From Intestinimonas timonensis (GTDB taxonomy: Bacteria; Bacillota; Clostridia; Oscillospirales; Oscillospiraceae), in the NCBI RefSeq assembly GCF_900626145.1, contig NZ_LR130817.1, positions 552,336-616,335 of the forward strand: 64,000 nt of DNA. Direction: 5' to 3'. The translations under genes were made by a program, and so were the position numbers. The notes below the pieces were generated by a model. That model did no database searches, was not told the origin of the DNA, and saw only the letters and a list, made by a program, of their open reading frames with translations. Shown here one piece after another: positions 31,038-39,295 of the stretch; position 1 is the first letter of the stretch, and each line of letters begins with the position of its first letter.

Positions 31038-31200
31038 GACAGCGGAAGACCGAGAACGCTGCACGTCTTGTTATGGCAACATCATCGTTGAGTTGACCAT
31101 GGAAGAAGTCGTTGCCCTGTTCTCAGGAGCAACGCTCGGCGATCCGAACTTTAATGAATATGGGATATTCATTCGATTAGAAGGCTCCACGCCTGTTTGA
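31024..31200 (+). CDS. Small phage protein (58 residues)
   Basis: MLIIKTAEDRERCTSCYGNI continues to FIRLEGSTPV. GAAAGGAG lies in the ideal position inside the end of the previous gene. The CTSC pair could bind metal. No family. Confidence 0.45.
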   Translation: MLIIKTAEDRERCTSCYGNIIVELTMEEVVALFSGATLGDPNFNEYGIFIRLEGSTPV

Positions 31201-31212
31201 AAGGAGAAACTA

Positions 31213-31596
31213 ATGGGTATTAAGTTTGAAGGTCAGGTCTTAAAATTTGGCACCGTGGATAAATGCAATAGAAAATTTGCCCCGGACTGCAAGATCACGT
31301 TCCCCGAGAAAATCCCGGTAGCCTACAACTTCGATATGGATGAAATAATCGGACATGCTGATATTTCCAAGGTGGAGGACGGACTCAAAGGCGTGGTATC
31401 ATTGTTCGATACGAATATTCTCCCTGGAAACGAGTATTTCGTTGGCGGATATTATACCAGGATCAAGACGCATGTGGAGGATCGCATCACCGTCATCGAT
31501 TCTGGTAGATTGGTCAGCATGAGTATCGTTCCAGAGCATAATGTCGCTGATGAAAATTTGAAAGTTAGGAGAGTTGGACCCAATGCTGAAAATTGA
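31213..31596 (+). CDS. Phage protein, beta-rich
   Basis: 127 residues, MGIKFEGQVLKFGTVDKCNR, with strands and turns: KITFPEKIPVAYNFDMDEII, VSLFDTNILPGNEYFVGGYY and VIDSGRLVSMSIVPEHNVAD. The layout is reminiscent of phage prohead-protease-like or DUF2213-type folds but lacks clear catalytic residues. The function is unknown. Confidence 0.45.
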   Translation: MGIKFEGQVLKFGTVDKCNRKFAPDCKITFPEKIPVAYNFDMDEIIGHADISKVEDGLKGVVSLFDTNILPGNEYFVGGYYTRIKTHVEDRITVIDSGRLVSMSIVPEHNVADENLKVRRVGPNAEN

Positions 31597-32422
31597 AAAC
31601 ACTGAGGTTCTGGGCTGGGAGCACGCCATTCGTGGAATGCGCAATCCTTTGAACAGTTGGGCAAAGAGTGATAGCGGCTCATGTGTGTCCACTCAGGCGG
31701 TGGAAGAAGGATGGTTTGAAGTCGGCCCGAACGACCTCGATTTGATGAAGCGCCTTCGTAACGCCGGCACAGACCACCGGAAGTTCATGCGGATGATAAC
31801 GGTCTATGTAGACATGATTGGCCCTTTGTACTGGTGGAAGGAGTTCGATACCTACAAGGTGGGGACGGTGGCCAATTCCTGCTCCACAATGCACAAGATT
31901 ACATCAAAAGAGTTTACACTGGATGATTTCAGCTGCGAGCATCTTTTTGATTCGGTCAACGGAGAAGACACCGATTGCTGGATTCGTTCTGGAGATATAT
32001 CCGGCGTATTGGAGCCAATCAATGTTCTTGATGTCACCATTATGATGCTGAATAAAGCTCGAATTTTATATTTGTACTATCAAAAAAAGGCATTAAATGG
32101 GGATCAATTTGCTAAAGATCATGTCAAAGAGTATTGGTGGCAGATGATCCAGCTCCTCCCCTCCTCCTACAACCAGCGGCGGACAGTCATGCTCAACTAT
32201 GAGGTGCTGGCCAACATCTACAAGAGCCGGCGGAACCACAAGCTGGATGAGTGGCACACCTTCTGCGACTGGATCGAGGGTTTGCCGTACAGTGAGCTGA
32301 TTACTGGCCCCAGCTTGAAAGATATCCCCATTAGTAATGAGATCATGGAAGAGGCGAAACGAAGAGTCCATGAGGAACTGAATGCACAGTTCGATCATTT
32401 CTGTAAATTACATGAGGGTTGA
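31583..32422 (+). CDS. ThyX-like protein (distant)
   Basis: 279 residues. VSTQAVEEGWFEVGPNDLDL, HRKFMRMITVYVDMIGPLYW and especially LLPSSYNQRRTVMLNYEVLANIYKSRRNHKLDEW resemble flavin-dependent thymidylate synthase, where the LP..., (R/N)xxxxxxF and RxxxxAQxEI positions bind FAD and dUMP. The classical RHRxxSxNE motif is replaced. This divergent form is common in Firmicute phages and its activity is uncertain. Confidence 0.5.
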   Translation: MLKIENTEVLGWEHAIRGMRNPLNSWAKSDSGSCVSTQAVEEGWFEVGPNDLDLMKRLRNAGTDHRKFMRMITVYVDMIGPLYWWKEFDTYKVGTVANSCSTMHKITSKEFTLDDFSCEHLFDSVNGEDTDCWIRSGDISGVLEPINVLDVTIMMLNKARILYLYYQKKALNGDQFAKDHVKEYWWQMIQLLPSSYNQRRTVMLNYEVLANIYKSRRNHKLDEWHTFCDWIEGLPYSELITGPSLKDIPISNEIMEEAKRRVHEELNAQFDHFCKLHEG

Positions 32423-32557
32423 ATGATGAATAAGGAACAGAAGTGGGTCGAAAAGCACCCCATAACGTGGCTTTTGATGCAGAAAATAGGGGAGTTTCTG
32501 TGGTTCTTTGCCAAGTTCTCTGTCTGTATGCTTTTGTGGTGGGCGATACACCTCTGA
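32423..32557 (+). CDS. Tiny membrane protein
   Basis: 44 residues, MMNKEQKWVEKHPITWLLMQ, with a C-terminal membrane segment (FFAKFSVCMLLWWAIHL). It starts at the stop of the previous gene. It resembles the start of the gene at 4499. Confidence 0.45.
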   Translation: MMNKEQKWVEKHPITWLLMQKIGEFLWFFAKFSVCMLLWWAIHL

Positions 32558-32587
32558 TTGACACTCTTCGGCCAAGCATGGTATGAT
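32558..32587 (+). promoter_or_regulatory. Sigma-A promoter, near-consensus
   Basis: TTGACA (32558-32563), an 18-base spacer, then TATGAT (32582-32587) preceded by TGG, an extended -10. Transcription would begin near 32594, so the leader element at 32613-32644 lies inside the transcript. Confidence 0.7.
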
Positions 32588-32612
32588 GAACTTGGATAAG
32601 CCAAATCGACTA

Positions 32613-32644
32613 TGCGCAAAAAGTGCAGCTCCTATTATGGAAGG
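32613..32644 (+). repeat. Cassette leader element in a transcribed leader
   Basis: TGCGCAAAAAGTGCAG then CTCCTATTATGGAAGG. It lies 20 to 50 bases downstream of the predicted start of transcription, and AAGGAGG of the next gene is part of it. Confidence 0.7.
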
Positions 32645-32657
32645 AGGTTGTTAAGTT

Positions 32658-32861
32658 ATGGCTGAACGCAACAATTCTCACCTTCTGGATGGTGGTGATG
32701 ATCCCATGGGCATGACAGACAACCAGTATAAGGGTATGCTTCTGGACCAGTTGGAAGACTGGCAGGAAGTCCTGGATCTGGCAATCAAGGCCGGGAACAC
32801 CGAAATCCAGGAAAAGGTCGAGAAACAGATTCGCAAAATCAATGAAAAGCTGAAGTTCTAA
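32658..32861 (+). CDS. Small conserved phage protein
   Basis: 67 residues, MAERNNSHLLDGGDDPMGMT, helical with KGMLLDQLEDWQEVLDLAIK. Similar short helical proteins sit near replication genes in Firmicute phages. Its own promoter at 32558 and a terminator at 32875 make it a monocistronic unit. Confidence 0.55.
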   Translation: MAERNNSHLLDGGDDPMGMTDNQYKGMLLDQLEDWQEVLDLAIKAGNTEIQEKVEKQIRKINEKLKF

Positions 32862-32874
32862 ACCTCGACCAAAG

Positions 32875-32910
32875 GGAGAGCCTACGGAAATGTGGGCTCT
32901 CTTCTTTTAT
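32875..32910 (+). terminator. Intrinsic terminator
   Basis: GAGAGCC / GGGCTCTC hairpin followed by TTCTTTTAT. Confidence 0.6.
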
Positions 32911-32930
32911 ATTTGAAAGGGGTCGATCGG

Positions 32931-33098
32931 ATGGAAAAAATACTTCGACTAAACGAACAAGATATTATCCAGGCACTTGCAGACCACTTCAATGTGGATC
33001 GCGCCAAAGTAAACCTGACGGTCAAAATTAGGACAGAGGGATATGGCCCGACCGAGCATCAGTTTCCGGAAGTGAGCGCTGTTATCAAGGAGGGTTGA
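32931..33098 (+). CDS. Small phage protein
   Basis: 55 residues, MEKILRLNEQDIIQALADHF; the RAKVNLTVKIRTEGYGPTEH segment suggests a small alpha/beta fold. TTGAAAGGGG lies upstream. No family. Confidence 0.5.
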   Translation: MEKILRLNEQDIIQALADHFNVDRAKVNLTVKIRTEGYGPTEHQFPEVSAVIKEG

Positions 33099-33100
33099 GC

Positions 33101-33280
33101 ATGGACATTCCAGGAATACGATGCTTGACCTGCATTCACATCAAAGTTTGCTCGCTGAAACCCACCCTGCTCATGTATGAAATGATGGCGAAAGAAATGG
33201 GCATATCTCTGCACTGTCCAAACTATATTGATATTTCACGGCTTCGCCCGGAGAAAGGACAAAAAGATGACGCTTCATGA
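33101..33280 (+). CDS. Small cysteine-containing phage protein
   Basis: 59 residues, MDIPGIRCLTCIHIKVCSLK, with CxxC...C...C spacing that could bind zinc. ATG 33101 follows AAGGAGGG. It overlaps the next gene. Confidence 0.45.
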   Translation: MDIPGIRCLTCIHIKVCSLKPTLLMYEMMAKEMGISLHCPNYIDISRLRPEKGQKDDAS

Positions 33281-33458
33281 AAAAGTAGTCCTATCGGCTT
33301 ACACCGGCATTTTGATGTGCGACTTTTCCGAAGTGCACAAGTACATCGAAAAACTCCTCGGCAGGCCGGTCTGGACGCATGAACTGGCCAGCGAGGCTCT
33401 GTGGTCCGAAATTAAGGAGAAAGCGAAGCCTGATTTTCACAAAATCATCGAGCCATAG
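33267..33458 (+). CDS. DUF7736-type phage protein
   Basis: 63 residues, MTLHEKVVLSAYTGILMCDF...IEKLLGRPVWTHELA, a very recurrent small phage protein family (recalled as DUF7736) of unknown function. It is intact here, whereas the same domain is frameshifted at 11669-12242. Confidence 0.7.
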   Translation: MTLHEKVVLSAYTGILMCDFSEVHKYIEKLLGRPVWTHELASEALWSEIKEKAKPDFHKIIEP

Positions 33459-33469
33459 GAGGGGTTCCA

Positions 33470-33640
33470 ATGCGAAAGCTCTATGTTTGCGATCGTAAGC
33501 GATGCGGCGACCGGTGTCACTATCCTGATTGCCGGCATACCACTGATATTTCCCATGCACTCAATGCTCCAACCTTCCCCAACGGCTTTGAGAAGGTGAA
33601 GCACAACGGCAACGTCTATTTTGTAGAGAGGGAGGATTGA
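33470..33640 (+). CDS. Small cysteine/histidine-rich phage protein
   Basis: 56 residues, MRKLYVCDRKRCGDRCHYPD, with CDRKRCGDRCHYPDCRHT as a probable zinc site. GGAGGGG lies upstream. It is a known type of small phage protein without function. Confidence 0.5.
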   Translation: MRKLYVCDRKRCGDRCHYPDCRHTTDISHALNAPTFPNGFEKVKHNGNVYFVERED

Positions 33641-33644
33641 TATT

Positions 33645-34259
33645 TTGACCTTTAAGGAATTCACAGCCTGGTGCAATGAACGAGCCTGTGACGGACGGTG
33701 GGGCATGGTAGAGGCAATGGTCTGCATCGACCTGATGGCGGAAATCCGAAAACTATCCTTCTGGAAAAGGGAAAAATTTTGGCGGGAGCTGTATGAAAAG
33801 CGTATTTTGGATGAAATTGTCGAGCCAATCAACCAAAAGATCATCATCGACCAACTCGCCGCCAGAATACCGCATACTGACCAAGCAATCACACACGAAA
33901 AGGAGCATTCTACCATGACAATCAATGAATACCAGGCGCTTGCGCTGCGCACGGAGTCACGCATCACCACCGACCCCGTCCCTTATATTCGCGTTCTGGA
34001 AGGGCTTATGGGCCTGAACGGAGAGGCCGGCGAGGCCATTGACCTGATGAAGAAAGTGCAGTTCCAAGGCCACGAGTTCGACCGGGAGCACATGGCCAAA
34101 GAACTGGGCGACATTGCCTGGTATCTGGCTGTCAGCGCTGACGCCATTGGCTACGACCTGGAGAGCATCCTGCAAATGAATGTGGACAAACTCAGGACGC
34201 GGTATCCGGACGGTTTCAGCACGGAGCAGAGCCTGCATCGCAGCGCCAATGATATTTAG
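33645..34259 (+). CDS. Small phage domain fused to MazG-like pyrophosphohydrolase
   Basis: 204 residues from TTG 33645. Residues 1-65 (MTFKEFTAWCNERACDGRWG...FWKREKFW) match a protein usually encoded alone in related phages. Residues 91-204 (LEGLMGLNGEAGEAIDLMKK, HMAKELGDIAWYLA) are a MazG-type nucleotide pyrophosphohydrolase with the EAGE and ELGD metal sites. AAAGGAG and an in-frame ATG at 33915 lie at the junction, so the enzyme may also be made alone. Confidence 0.75.
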   Translation: MTFKEFTAWCNERACDGRWGMVEAMVCIDLMAEIRKLSFWKREKFWRELYEKRILDEIVEPINQKIIIDQLAARIPHTDQAITHEKEHSTMTINEYQALALRTESRITTDPVPYIRVLEGLMGLNGEAGEAIDLMKKVQFQGHEFDREHMAKELGDIAWYLAVSADAIGYDLESILQMNVDKLRTRYPDGFSTEQSLHRSANDI

Positions 34260-34270
34260 GAGGCACCGCC

Positions 34271-34435
34271 ATGAGCATCCAAGATGACTACCTGTTTGTC
34301 CGGTTTGACAAATACTGCAAAACCTGCAAGCATGAGAAGCTGGAGGAAAACGAACCGCCCTGCGACGAGTGTCTGGAGCATCCAGTAAACCTGCACTCGC
34401 ATAAACCCGTTTGCTACGAGGGTACGGATGAATGA
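34271..34435 (+). CDS. Small zinc-binding phage protein
   Basis: 54 residues, MSIQDDYLFVRFDKYCKTCK, with CKTC and CDEC pairs. TTTAGGAGG lies upstream. The family is common in phages and its role is unknown. Confidence 0.5.
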   Translation: MSIQDDYLFVRFDKYCKTCKHEKLEENEPPCDECLEHPVNLHSHKPVCYEGTDE

Positions 34436-34449
34436 GGAGGCTGTGCGCT

Positions 34450-34641
34450 ATGAAACTGCGATTCATTGGGGAAGATGGTTCCATGGGTCTGAAAAACGGC
34501 GAAGCCTATGACGCCCGCATTTATATTCGAGGGAAGTTCCTTTGGGTGGAATGGAAGGTCGGGCGTTTCATGACTCGTTCCTGCCCTTACTCCTCTACGA
34601 AGGTATTTGCCCAGAATTGGGACCTGGCATACACCACTTAA
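34450..34641 (+). CDS. Small phage protein, SH3-like
   Basis: 63 residues, MKLRFIGEDGSMGLKNGEAY; the GLKNGEAYDARIYIRGKFLW segment reads like a small beta barrel. ATG 34450 fits the GAGGAGG site. The function is unknown. Confidence 0.5.
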   Translation: MKLRFIGEDGSMGLKNGEAYDARIYIRGKFLWVEWKVGRFMTRSCPYSSTKVFAQNWDLAYTT

Positions 34642-34657
34642 AACACAGGAGGGCAAT

Positions 34658-34858
34658 ATGGCACAAAAGCGAATCAGGATGGTTCAGCGTGATATTTTGA
34701 ACGATCGGCTGCGGCTTCTCTACGACGACGGAACGCAAGGTGTTCTGGAGTATGGGGAAGCCGTTTCCCGTTCCAAGGCGCCTGCCATCATCAAACCGAA
34801 CGACTTTGTTGGGCTGACGCTCAAGCAGGCCAAACTGAAACTTGGCATCAAGAATTGA
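34658..34858 (+). CDS. Small phage protein
   Basis: 66 residues, MAQKRIRMVQRDILNDRLRL, basic N terminus and FVGLTLKQAKLKLGI at the C terminus, a PASTA-like turn. CAGGAGGG lies upstream. Confidence 0.45.
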   Translation: MAQKRIRMVQRDILNDRLRLLYDDGTQGVLEYGEAVSRSKAPAIIKPNDFVGLTLKQAKLKLGIKN

Positions 34859-34868
34859 GGTGCGGCCC

Positions 34869-35765
34869 GTGAGTTACCAATACGATTTATATTTACAAAA
34901 GCACAAGGCCAACGTGAAAAAGGGTTTTGACTGGCTTCAGACTAACATGCCCTGGCTCTTTGAGGGGAAACCGGACGCTGCTTGGCAGACCGAGTTCGAG
35001 CATGATGCGTCCAAATCAAAGCCGGATGAGTACGAGGCCTATGACGCTTATTTCTATGGAGGCAACCGCTCCTATGCTGTTGTCCAGGCGTTCCAAAGAG
35101 CCTGGCTCCTGCACATCCACCGCAATCCCCATCACTGGCAGCACTGGGTTCTAATCAACGATGACCCCGGTGAAGGCGAAGTCCTGCTGGAGATGCCTTA
35201 CAATTATATTATTGAGATGATCTGCGACTGGTGGGCCTTCAGCTGGGCGGAAGGTAATCTGAGCGAGATCTTCTCGTGGTATGATGAACATAAGGACTAT
35301 ATCAAACTGAACCCGAAGACCCGCGAAACCGTGGAAGATATTCTCTGGGAACTCCGGGGCCGGCTTGGATTTAATGTCCTTGCTCATCATGGCGTCAAAG
35401 GTCAGAAGTGGGGCGTTCGTAATGGGCCGCCGTATCCGCTTGATAAAACCGGGAAGTCTGATACAATAGTGACAAAAACCATCAAAGGACACACTGCTCC
35501 TTCTAAGCGAGATGAACCGGACAGTGTTGTCGACCATGTTACTTCTGACAGTAGCGTTAAAACTCGTGCCTTTTATGACGGCGATGGTTGGAAAGTAAAG
35601 GAGATACACACAACCGATCACGGAAACCCAAAACACCATTCGTATGGAAGTCATGGCGAGCACATTCATTATTATGAGTGGGATCGTGAAACCGGAAAAC
35701 GAATTAGTAGCACTCAGGAAGAGATACCGGAGGATTTAAGGAAGGAGAATGATGATATTTTATGA
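34869..35765 (+). CDS. DUF5662 protein with internal HHGVKGQKWGVR motif
   Basis: 298 residues from GTG 34869 (GAGGTG upstream). Residues about 1-165 fit DUF5662: HKANVKKGFDWLQ, EFEHDASKSKPDEYEAYDAY, LHIHRNPHHWQHW and MPYNYIIEMICDWW, with a histidine/aspartate set that could bind metal. At about 176-194 comes HHGVKGQKWGVRNGPPYPL, the motif that opens several virion-region proteins of this phage, then a charged C-terminal region with SHGEHIHYYEWD. A fusion outside the structural operon is unusual. Confidence 0.65.
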   Translation: MSYQYDLYLQKHKANVKKGFDWLQTNMPWLFEGKPDAAWQTEFEHDASKSKPDEYEAYDAYFYGGNRSYAVVQAFQRAWLLHIHRNPHHWQHWVLINDDPGEGEVLLEMPYNYIIEMICDWWAFSWAEGNLSEIFSWYDEHKDYIKLNPKTRETVEDILWELRGRLGFNVLAHHGVKGQKWGVRNGPPYPLDKTGKSDTIVTKTIKGHTAPSKRDEPDSVVDHVTSDSSVKTRAFYDGDGWKVKEIHTTDHGNPKHHSYGSHGEHIHYYEWDRETGKRISSTQEEIPEDLRKENDDIL

Positions 35766-35998
35766 CTTTAGAAGAGTTTGTAGCGATTCTGAGCGATGAG
35801 TATGCCACGGCCGAGTTTGAGTATAATGGACAACAATGTGGCGTAGAGCCGCAAACTCAGGATTCAGAGACCACTTATACTATGTGGTATGGCGAGGTGT
35901 GGAAAGACTACGACAACATTGACGATCTTCTTTCGGACGACTTCTTCGATGGACGCCCCCTTCGTGATATTTTCGATTCGGTTGACGTGCAGTTCTAA
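35762..35998 (+). CDS. Small acidic phage protein
   Basis: 78 residues, MTLEEFVAILSDEYATAEFE, acidic, starting in an ATGA overlap with the DUF5662 fusion. The pairing and acidity could fit a partner or inhibitor of that protein (inference only). Confidence 0.45.
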   Translation: MTLEEFVAILSDEYATAEFEYNGQQCGVEPQTQDSETTYTMWYGEVWKDYDNIDDLLSDDFFDGRPLRDIFDSVDVQF

Positions 35999-36049
35999 CT
36001 CATGATTTAACGAGCATTAGTCTGAACCGGAAGGTGAAAAGGAGTTCGC

Positions 36050-36208
36050 ATGGTTAAAAAGTATGACAAAGTCCGCCTGAAGGACGGAAGGACAGCAACC
36101 ATTGTCGAGGTCTTGGAGGAAGGCGTTGCCTATCTGGCCGATATTGACTTACCCGGTCCTGATTGGGATACGGAGGAGATTCGCCAGGAAGACATCGAAG
36201 AGGATTGA
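36050..36208 (+). CDS. Small acidic phage protein
   Basis: 52 residues, MVKKYDKVRLKDGRTATIVE, with KDGRTATIVEVLEEGVAYLA like a small SH3 barrel. AAAAGGAG lies upstream. The function is unknown. Confidence 0.5.
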   Translation: MVKKYDKVRLKDGRTATIVEVLEEGVAYLADIDLPGPDWDTEEIRQEDIEED

Positions 36209-36220
36209 TATTTGAACGCT

Positions 36221-36379
36221 ATGAAAGTACGCTGGAAAGGCGAAACCGAGTTCCTGATGCTTACACACGATAAAGTTTATACCGTTCTTGGCATGGAAAA
36301 GGGTTGGTATAGGCTGGTCGACGACAGCGGTGAAGATTATCTGTACCCTCCTGAGAACTTCGAGATCGTGGAAGAGTAA
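36221..36379 (+). CDS. Small phage protein
   Basis: 52 residues, MKVRWKGETEFLMLTHDKVY, with WYRLVDDSGEDYLYPPENFE, a frequent beta-rich small phage protein with no known role. ATG 36221 has only a weak ribosome site and may be coupled to the previous stop. Confidence 0.5.
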   Translation: MKVRWKGETEFLMLTHDKVYTVLGMEKGWYRLVDDSGEDYLYPPENFEIVEE

Positions 36380-36430
36380 TTATATTTATGAGCCTTTAGA
36401 GTTCTAAGCCCACAGGAAAGGAGAAAAACT

Positions 36431-37633
36431 GTGATAACAATTCAAGGGCAATACAACACTGCTATTTGCTACACCAATGAGCTGGAAGGAGCGGCTCGGG
36501 AGCAGATTCAAGCTGTTTGTGACCGGCCTGAGTTTGCAGGCTGTAAAATCCGCATTATGCCCGATGTCCATGCGGGTAAAGGCTGTACCATCGGCACCAC
36601 TATGACCATTCAGGACAAGATCGTCCCCGGTATGGTAGGCGTGGATATTGGCTGTGGTATGGAAACTGTGGAACTGGCCGAACGCGAGATTGACTTCGCC
36701 AAGCTGGATGCGCTGATTCGGGAGAAGATTCCCTACGGCCGAGAAATCCGCGATATTCCCCATCCTCTCAATTCGGAAATCGACTTGACCCAGCTCCGTT
36801 GTGCCGACCAGGTCAATCTTGACCGAGCAGTTCACAGCATCGGCTCTTTGGGAGGCGGTAACCACTTTATTGAGGTAGACCAAGCCGGGGACGGGCGGCT
36901 GTTTCTCGTGATTCACTCCGGGAGCCGACATCTCGGAACGGAAGTGGCCGACTATTATCAAAACGAAGGCCGCCTGGCACTCTGGGGCGGAGCCCGTCAT
37001 CAGATTCAGGAGACCATTGCCCAGTTGAAAGCGGAGGGGCGTTTCCAGGAAATTCAGAAGACCATTACGGCGCTGAAGAAAGAGCACGTGTTGGATATTC
37101 CGAAAGACCTGGCCTATGTGGAGGGTAAGTTGTTCGACGACTACATCCACGACATGAAGTTGACCCAGCGCTTCGCCGTTCTGAACCGAAAAGCTATGGC
37201 GGACATCATCGTGTCCGGGATGGGATTCACGATTACGGACGAATTCACCACCATCCATAATTATATTGATACGGACGCCATGATCCTTCGCAAAGGCTCC
37301 GTTTCTGCCAAAGCTGGCGAAAAGCTGCTCATCCCCATCAACATGCGTGACGGAAGCCTGATCTGCATTGGCAAGGGAAATGAAGAGTGGAACTGCTCCG
37401 CTCCGCATGGCGCGGGAAGACTGATGAGCCGGCGAGCTGCGCTCAATACGTTGTCTATGGAAACCTTCCGGTCGGAAATGGAAGGCATCTATACGACCTG
37501 TGTGGTGCCGGATACGTTGGACGAATCTCCCATGGCGTATAAGGGCATGGATGAGATTATCGCACAAATCGGCCCCACAGCGGACATTGTGGAGCGTATT
37601 CGCCCGGTCTACAACTTCAAAGCCTCGGATTAA
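36431..37633 (+). CDS. rtcB: RtcB-type RNA ligase
   Basis: 400 residues. RtcB motifs are complete: PDVHAGKGCTIG near the N terminus, GVDIGCGME, GGGNHFIEV, VIHSGSRHLG and the guanylylation site NCSAPHGAGRLMSR. RtcB joins RNA 2',3'-cyclic phosphate to 5'-OH ends with GTP and Mn. In phages it can repair tRNAs cut by host anticodon nucleases. GAAAGGAG lies upstream and a hairpin follows at 37653-37690. Confidence 0.93.
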   Translation: MITIQGQYNTAICYTNELEGAAREQIQAVCDRPEFAGCKIRIMPDVHAGKGCTIGTTMTIQDKIVPGMVGVDIGCGMETVELAEREIDFAKLDALIREKIPYGREIRDIPHPLNSEIDLTQLRCADQVNLDRAVHSIGSLGGGNHFIEVDQAGDGRLFLVIHSGSRHLGTEVADYYQNEGRLALWGGARHQIQETIAQLKAEGRFQEIQKTITALKKEHVLDIPKDLAYVEGKLFDDYIHDMKLTQRFAVLNRKAMADIIVSGMGFTITDEFTTIHNYIDTDAMILRKGSVSAKAGEKLLIPINMRDGSLICIGKGNEEWNCSAPHGAGRLMSRRAALNTLSMETFRSEMEGIYTTCVVPDTLDESPMAYKGMDEIIAQIGPTADIVERIRPVYNFKASD

Positions 37634-37652
37634 ACAAAATACGAAAAAAAAG

Positions 37653-37690
37653 AATGCCTCGAATTGTGTAACAGCAGTTCGGGGCATTTA
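37653..37690 (+). terminator. Probable intrinsic terminator
   Basis: AATGCCTCGAA / TTCGGGGCATT hairpin followed by TATATTTTC. Confidence 0.5.
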
Positions 37691-37711
37691 TATTTTCTGG
37701 AAAGGAGCGAC

Positions 37712-37936
37712 ATGAAAGGGATTTATCAGAGTGTGCCCGACTGCATCGCTTGTATGAATTTGGGGTGGGCTCCCGAAGGAGCCTGTTCGGGATGCCTCAG
37801 ATTGGCAAAAGAGCGCGCCGAAGAGGTTGATATTTTACAGCTCGGCGTTGGTCTCTTCGCAGACAAGGCCGTTATCAAGAAAACGAACGGAGCACTGGCA
37901 ACCGTTCCGATGAGTGAACTCACCATTATCGATTGA
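37712..37936 (+). CDS. Small phage protein with zinc site
   Basis: 74 residues, MKGIYQSVPDCIACMNLGWA, with CIAC and CSGC pairs and a C-terminal NGALATVPMSELTII. GAAAGGAG lies upstream. The function is unknown. Confidence 0.5.
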   Translation: MKGIYQSVPDCIACMNLGWAPEGACSGCLRLAKERAEEVDILQLGVGLFADKAVIKKTNGALATVPMSELTIID

Positions 37937-37959
37937 TATTTTGAAAAGGAGAAAACACC

Positions 37960-39006
37960 ATGAACGAAATGAATGCAAATGCGGTCGAAACCAAGGAACC
38001 CGAGAACGCTACGGCATCTACCCCTCCGAAGATCATTGCCGTGGACTTCGACGGCTGTCTTGCGGTCAACAAGTGGCCGGAGGTGGGAGAGCCCATCTGG
38101 AAGAACATCAATCGGCTGAAAGAGGAGCAGGCCAACGGTACCAAGGTCATCCTCTGGACCAACCGTGTCGGCGAGCCCCTGGAGAAGGCTGTGGGCTTCT
38201 GCAAGGAGCATGATATTCACTTGGACGCAGTCAACGAGAACCTGCCTGAGATCGTCGAGGCCTTTGGCGGGGACTGCCGGAAGGTCTTTGCCAATGAGTA
38301 TTGGGATGACCGGGCGGTGCTGATGGACGAAGAGGAAAACCGCTGGGCCTCTCAGGAGGTCGAGATGGCCTGTCAGCGGGAAAAAGAGGCTTCGGAGGAT
38401 ACGGATGACTGGGCCTATGGCGTGGCCTGCTACAAGAGCGCTCTGAGGGCCTACGAGTGCCTTTACAGGGATGGTCACAGCGGTTTCAGCATCCAGATCA
38501 CCAAGAGCATTCTGAACCGTCTGATTGACGGCAAGTGCCTGACGCCCATTGAGGACACTCCTGATATTTGGAGCGACATCACCGGTGAGTGCAACTGGAA
38601 AGAAGGATATCAGGAGTACCAGTGCAAGCGCATGTCCTCCCTGTTCAAGGAGGTTGCTCCGGATGGCACAGCCACCTATTCCGATGCCGAACGGGTCTGC
38701 GGCATAAACATCAATGCTCCGAATGCGGCCTTTAGCAATGGCTTCATGACCCGGCTCGTGGATAAGATCTTCCCCATCACCATGCCCTATCTGCCTGCCG
38801 GCAAGAAGTATCGCGTGTTTTCGGAGGACTTCCTGGTCGATCCTAAGAACGGCGACTACGATACGGTTGGCTACCATTATATTCTTACGCCCGATGACAA
38901 GAAGGTGGAGCTTAACCGCTACTTCAAGGAAGAGGACGGAAAGATGGTCCAGATTGAAAAGGCCGAGTATGAGGAGCGGAAGGCGAAGCGGGTGACCAAG
39001 AAATGA
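37960..39006 (+). CDS. HAD-family phosphatase with C-terminal phage domain
   Basis: 348 residues. Residues 22-125 form a HAD-like phosphatase: IIAVDFDGCLAV is motif I, VILWTNRVG motif II, and ANEYWDDRAVLMDE supplies the distal aspartates, as in BT0820-type or polynucleotide-3'-phosphatase-like proteins. Residues 250-345 (NGFMTRLVDKIFPITMPYLP...SEDFLVDPKNGDYDTVGYHY) form a second domain seen alone in other phages. A nucleic-acid-end phosphatase beside RtcB would make sense but is inference. Confidence 0.75.
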   Translation: MNEMNANAVETKEPENATASTPPKIIAVDFDGCLAVNKWPEVGEPIWKNINRLKEEQANGTKVILWTNRVGEPLEKAVGFCKEHDIHLDAVNENLPEIVEAFGGDCRKVFANEYWDDRAVLMDEEENRWASQEVEMACQREKEASEDTDDWAYGVACYKSALRAYECLYRDGHSGFSIQITKSILNRLIDGKCLTPIEDTPDIWSDITGECNWKEGYQEYQCKRMSSLFKEVAPDGTATYSDAERVCGININAPNAAFSNGFMTRLVDKIFPITMPYLPAGKKYRVFSEDFLVDPKNGDYDTVGYHYILTPDDKKVELNRYFKEEDGKMVQIEKAEYEERKAKRVTKK

Positions 39007-39122
39007 AAAATGGTTGGGATGATATTCTAAGGTTCATCTTCAACTCGGTCGCTGTTCTGGCCATCCTCGGCGTTCTATTCCTTGTAAAACTTCTGTTCGA
39101 CTTTTTGAGGTGGATTATATGA
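39003..39122 (+). CDS. Tiny membrane protein
   Basis: 39 residues, MKNGWDDILRFIFNSVAVLA, with one membrane segment (VAVLAILGVLFLVKLLFDF). The start overlaps the previous stop (ATGA) and the next start overlaps its own. Confidence 0.5.
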   Translation: MKNGWDDILRFIFNSVAVLAILGVLFLVKLLFDFLRWII

Positions 39123-39295
39123 AAAATTTCGACACTGTGCTGGTAGGATTCGACCACAGCCACGGCGACCCTGCGGTATTGATCGTTGGGAGAAAAGCTC
39201 CGGGCGATAATGTCCGGATTATCAATCAGTTCCAAGGCAAAGAGGCGGAAGAGCTGTACCGGAAACTGGTCGGAGAGGAGGATAAAAATGATTGA
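39119..39295 (+). CDS. Small phage protein
   Basis: 58 residues, MKNFDTVLVGFDHSHGDPAV, a small alpha/beta protein (VLIVGRKAPGDNVRIINQFQ). It is a typical phage small protein and is coupled on both sides by overlaps. Confidence 0.5.
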   Translation: MKNFDTVLVGFDHSHGDPAVLIVGRKAPGDNVRIINQFQGKEAEELYRKLVGEEDKND

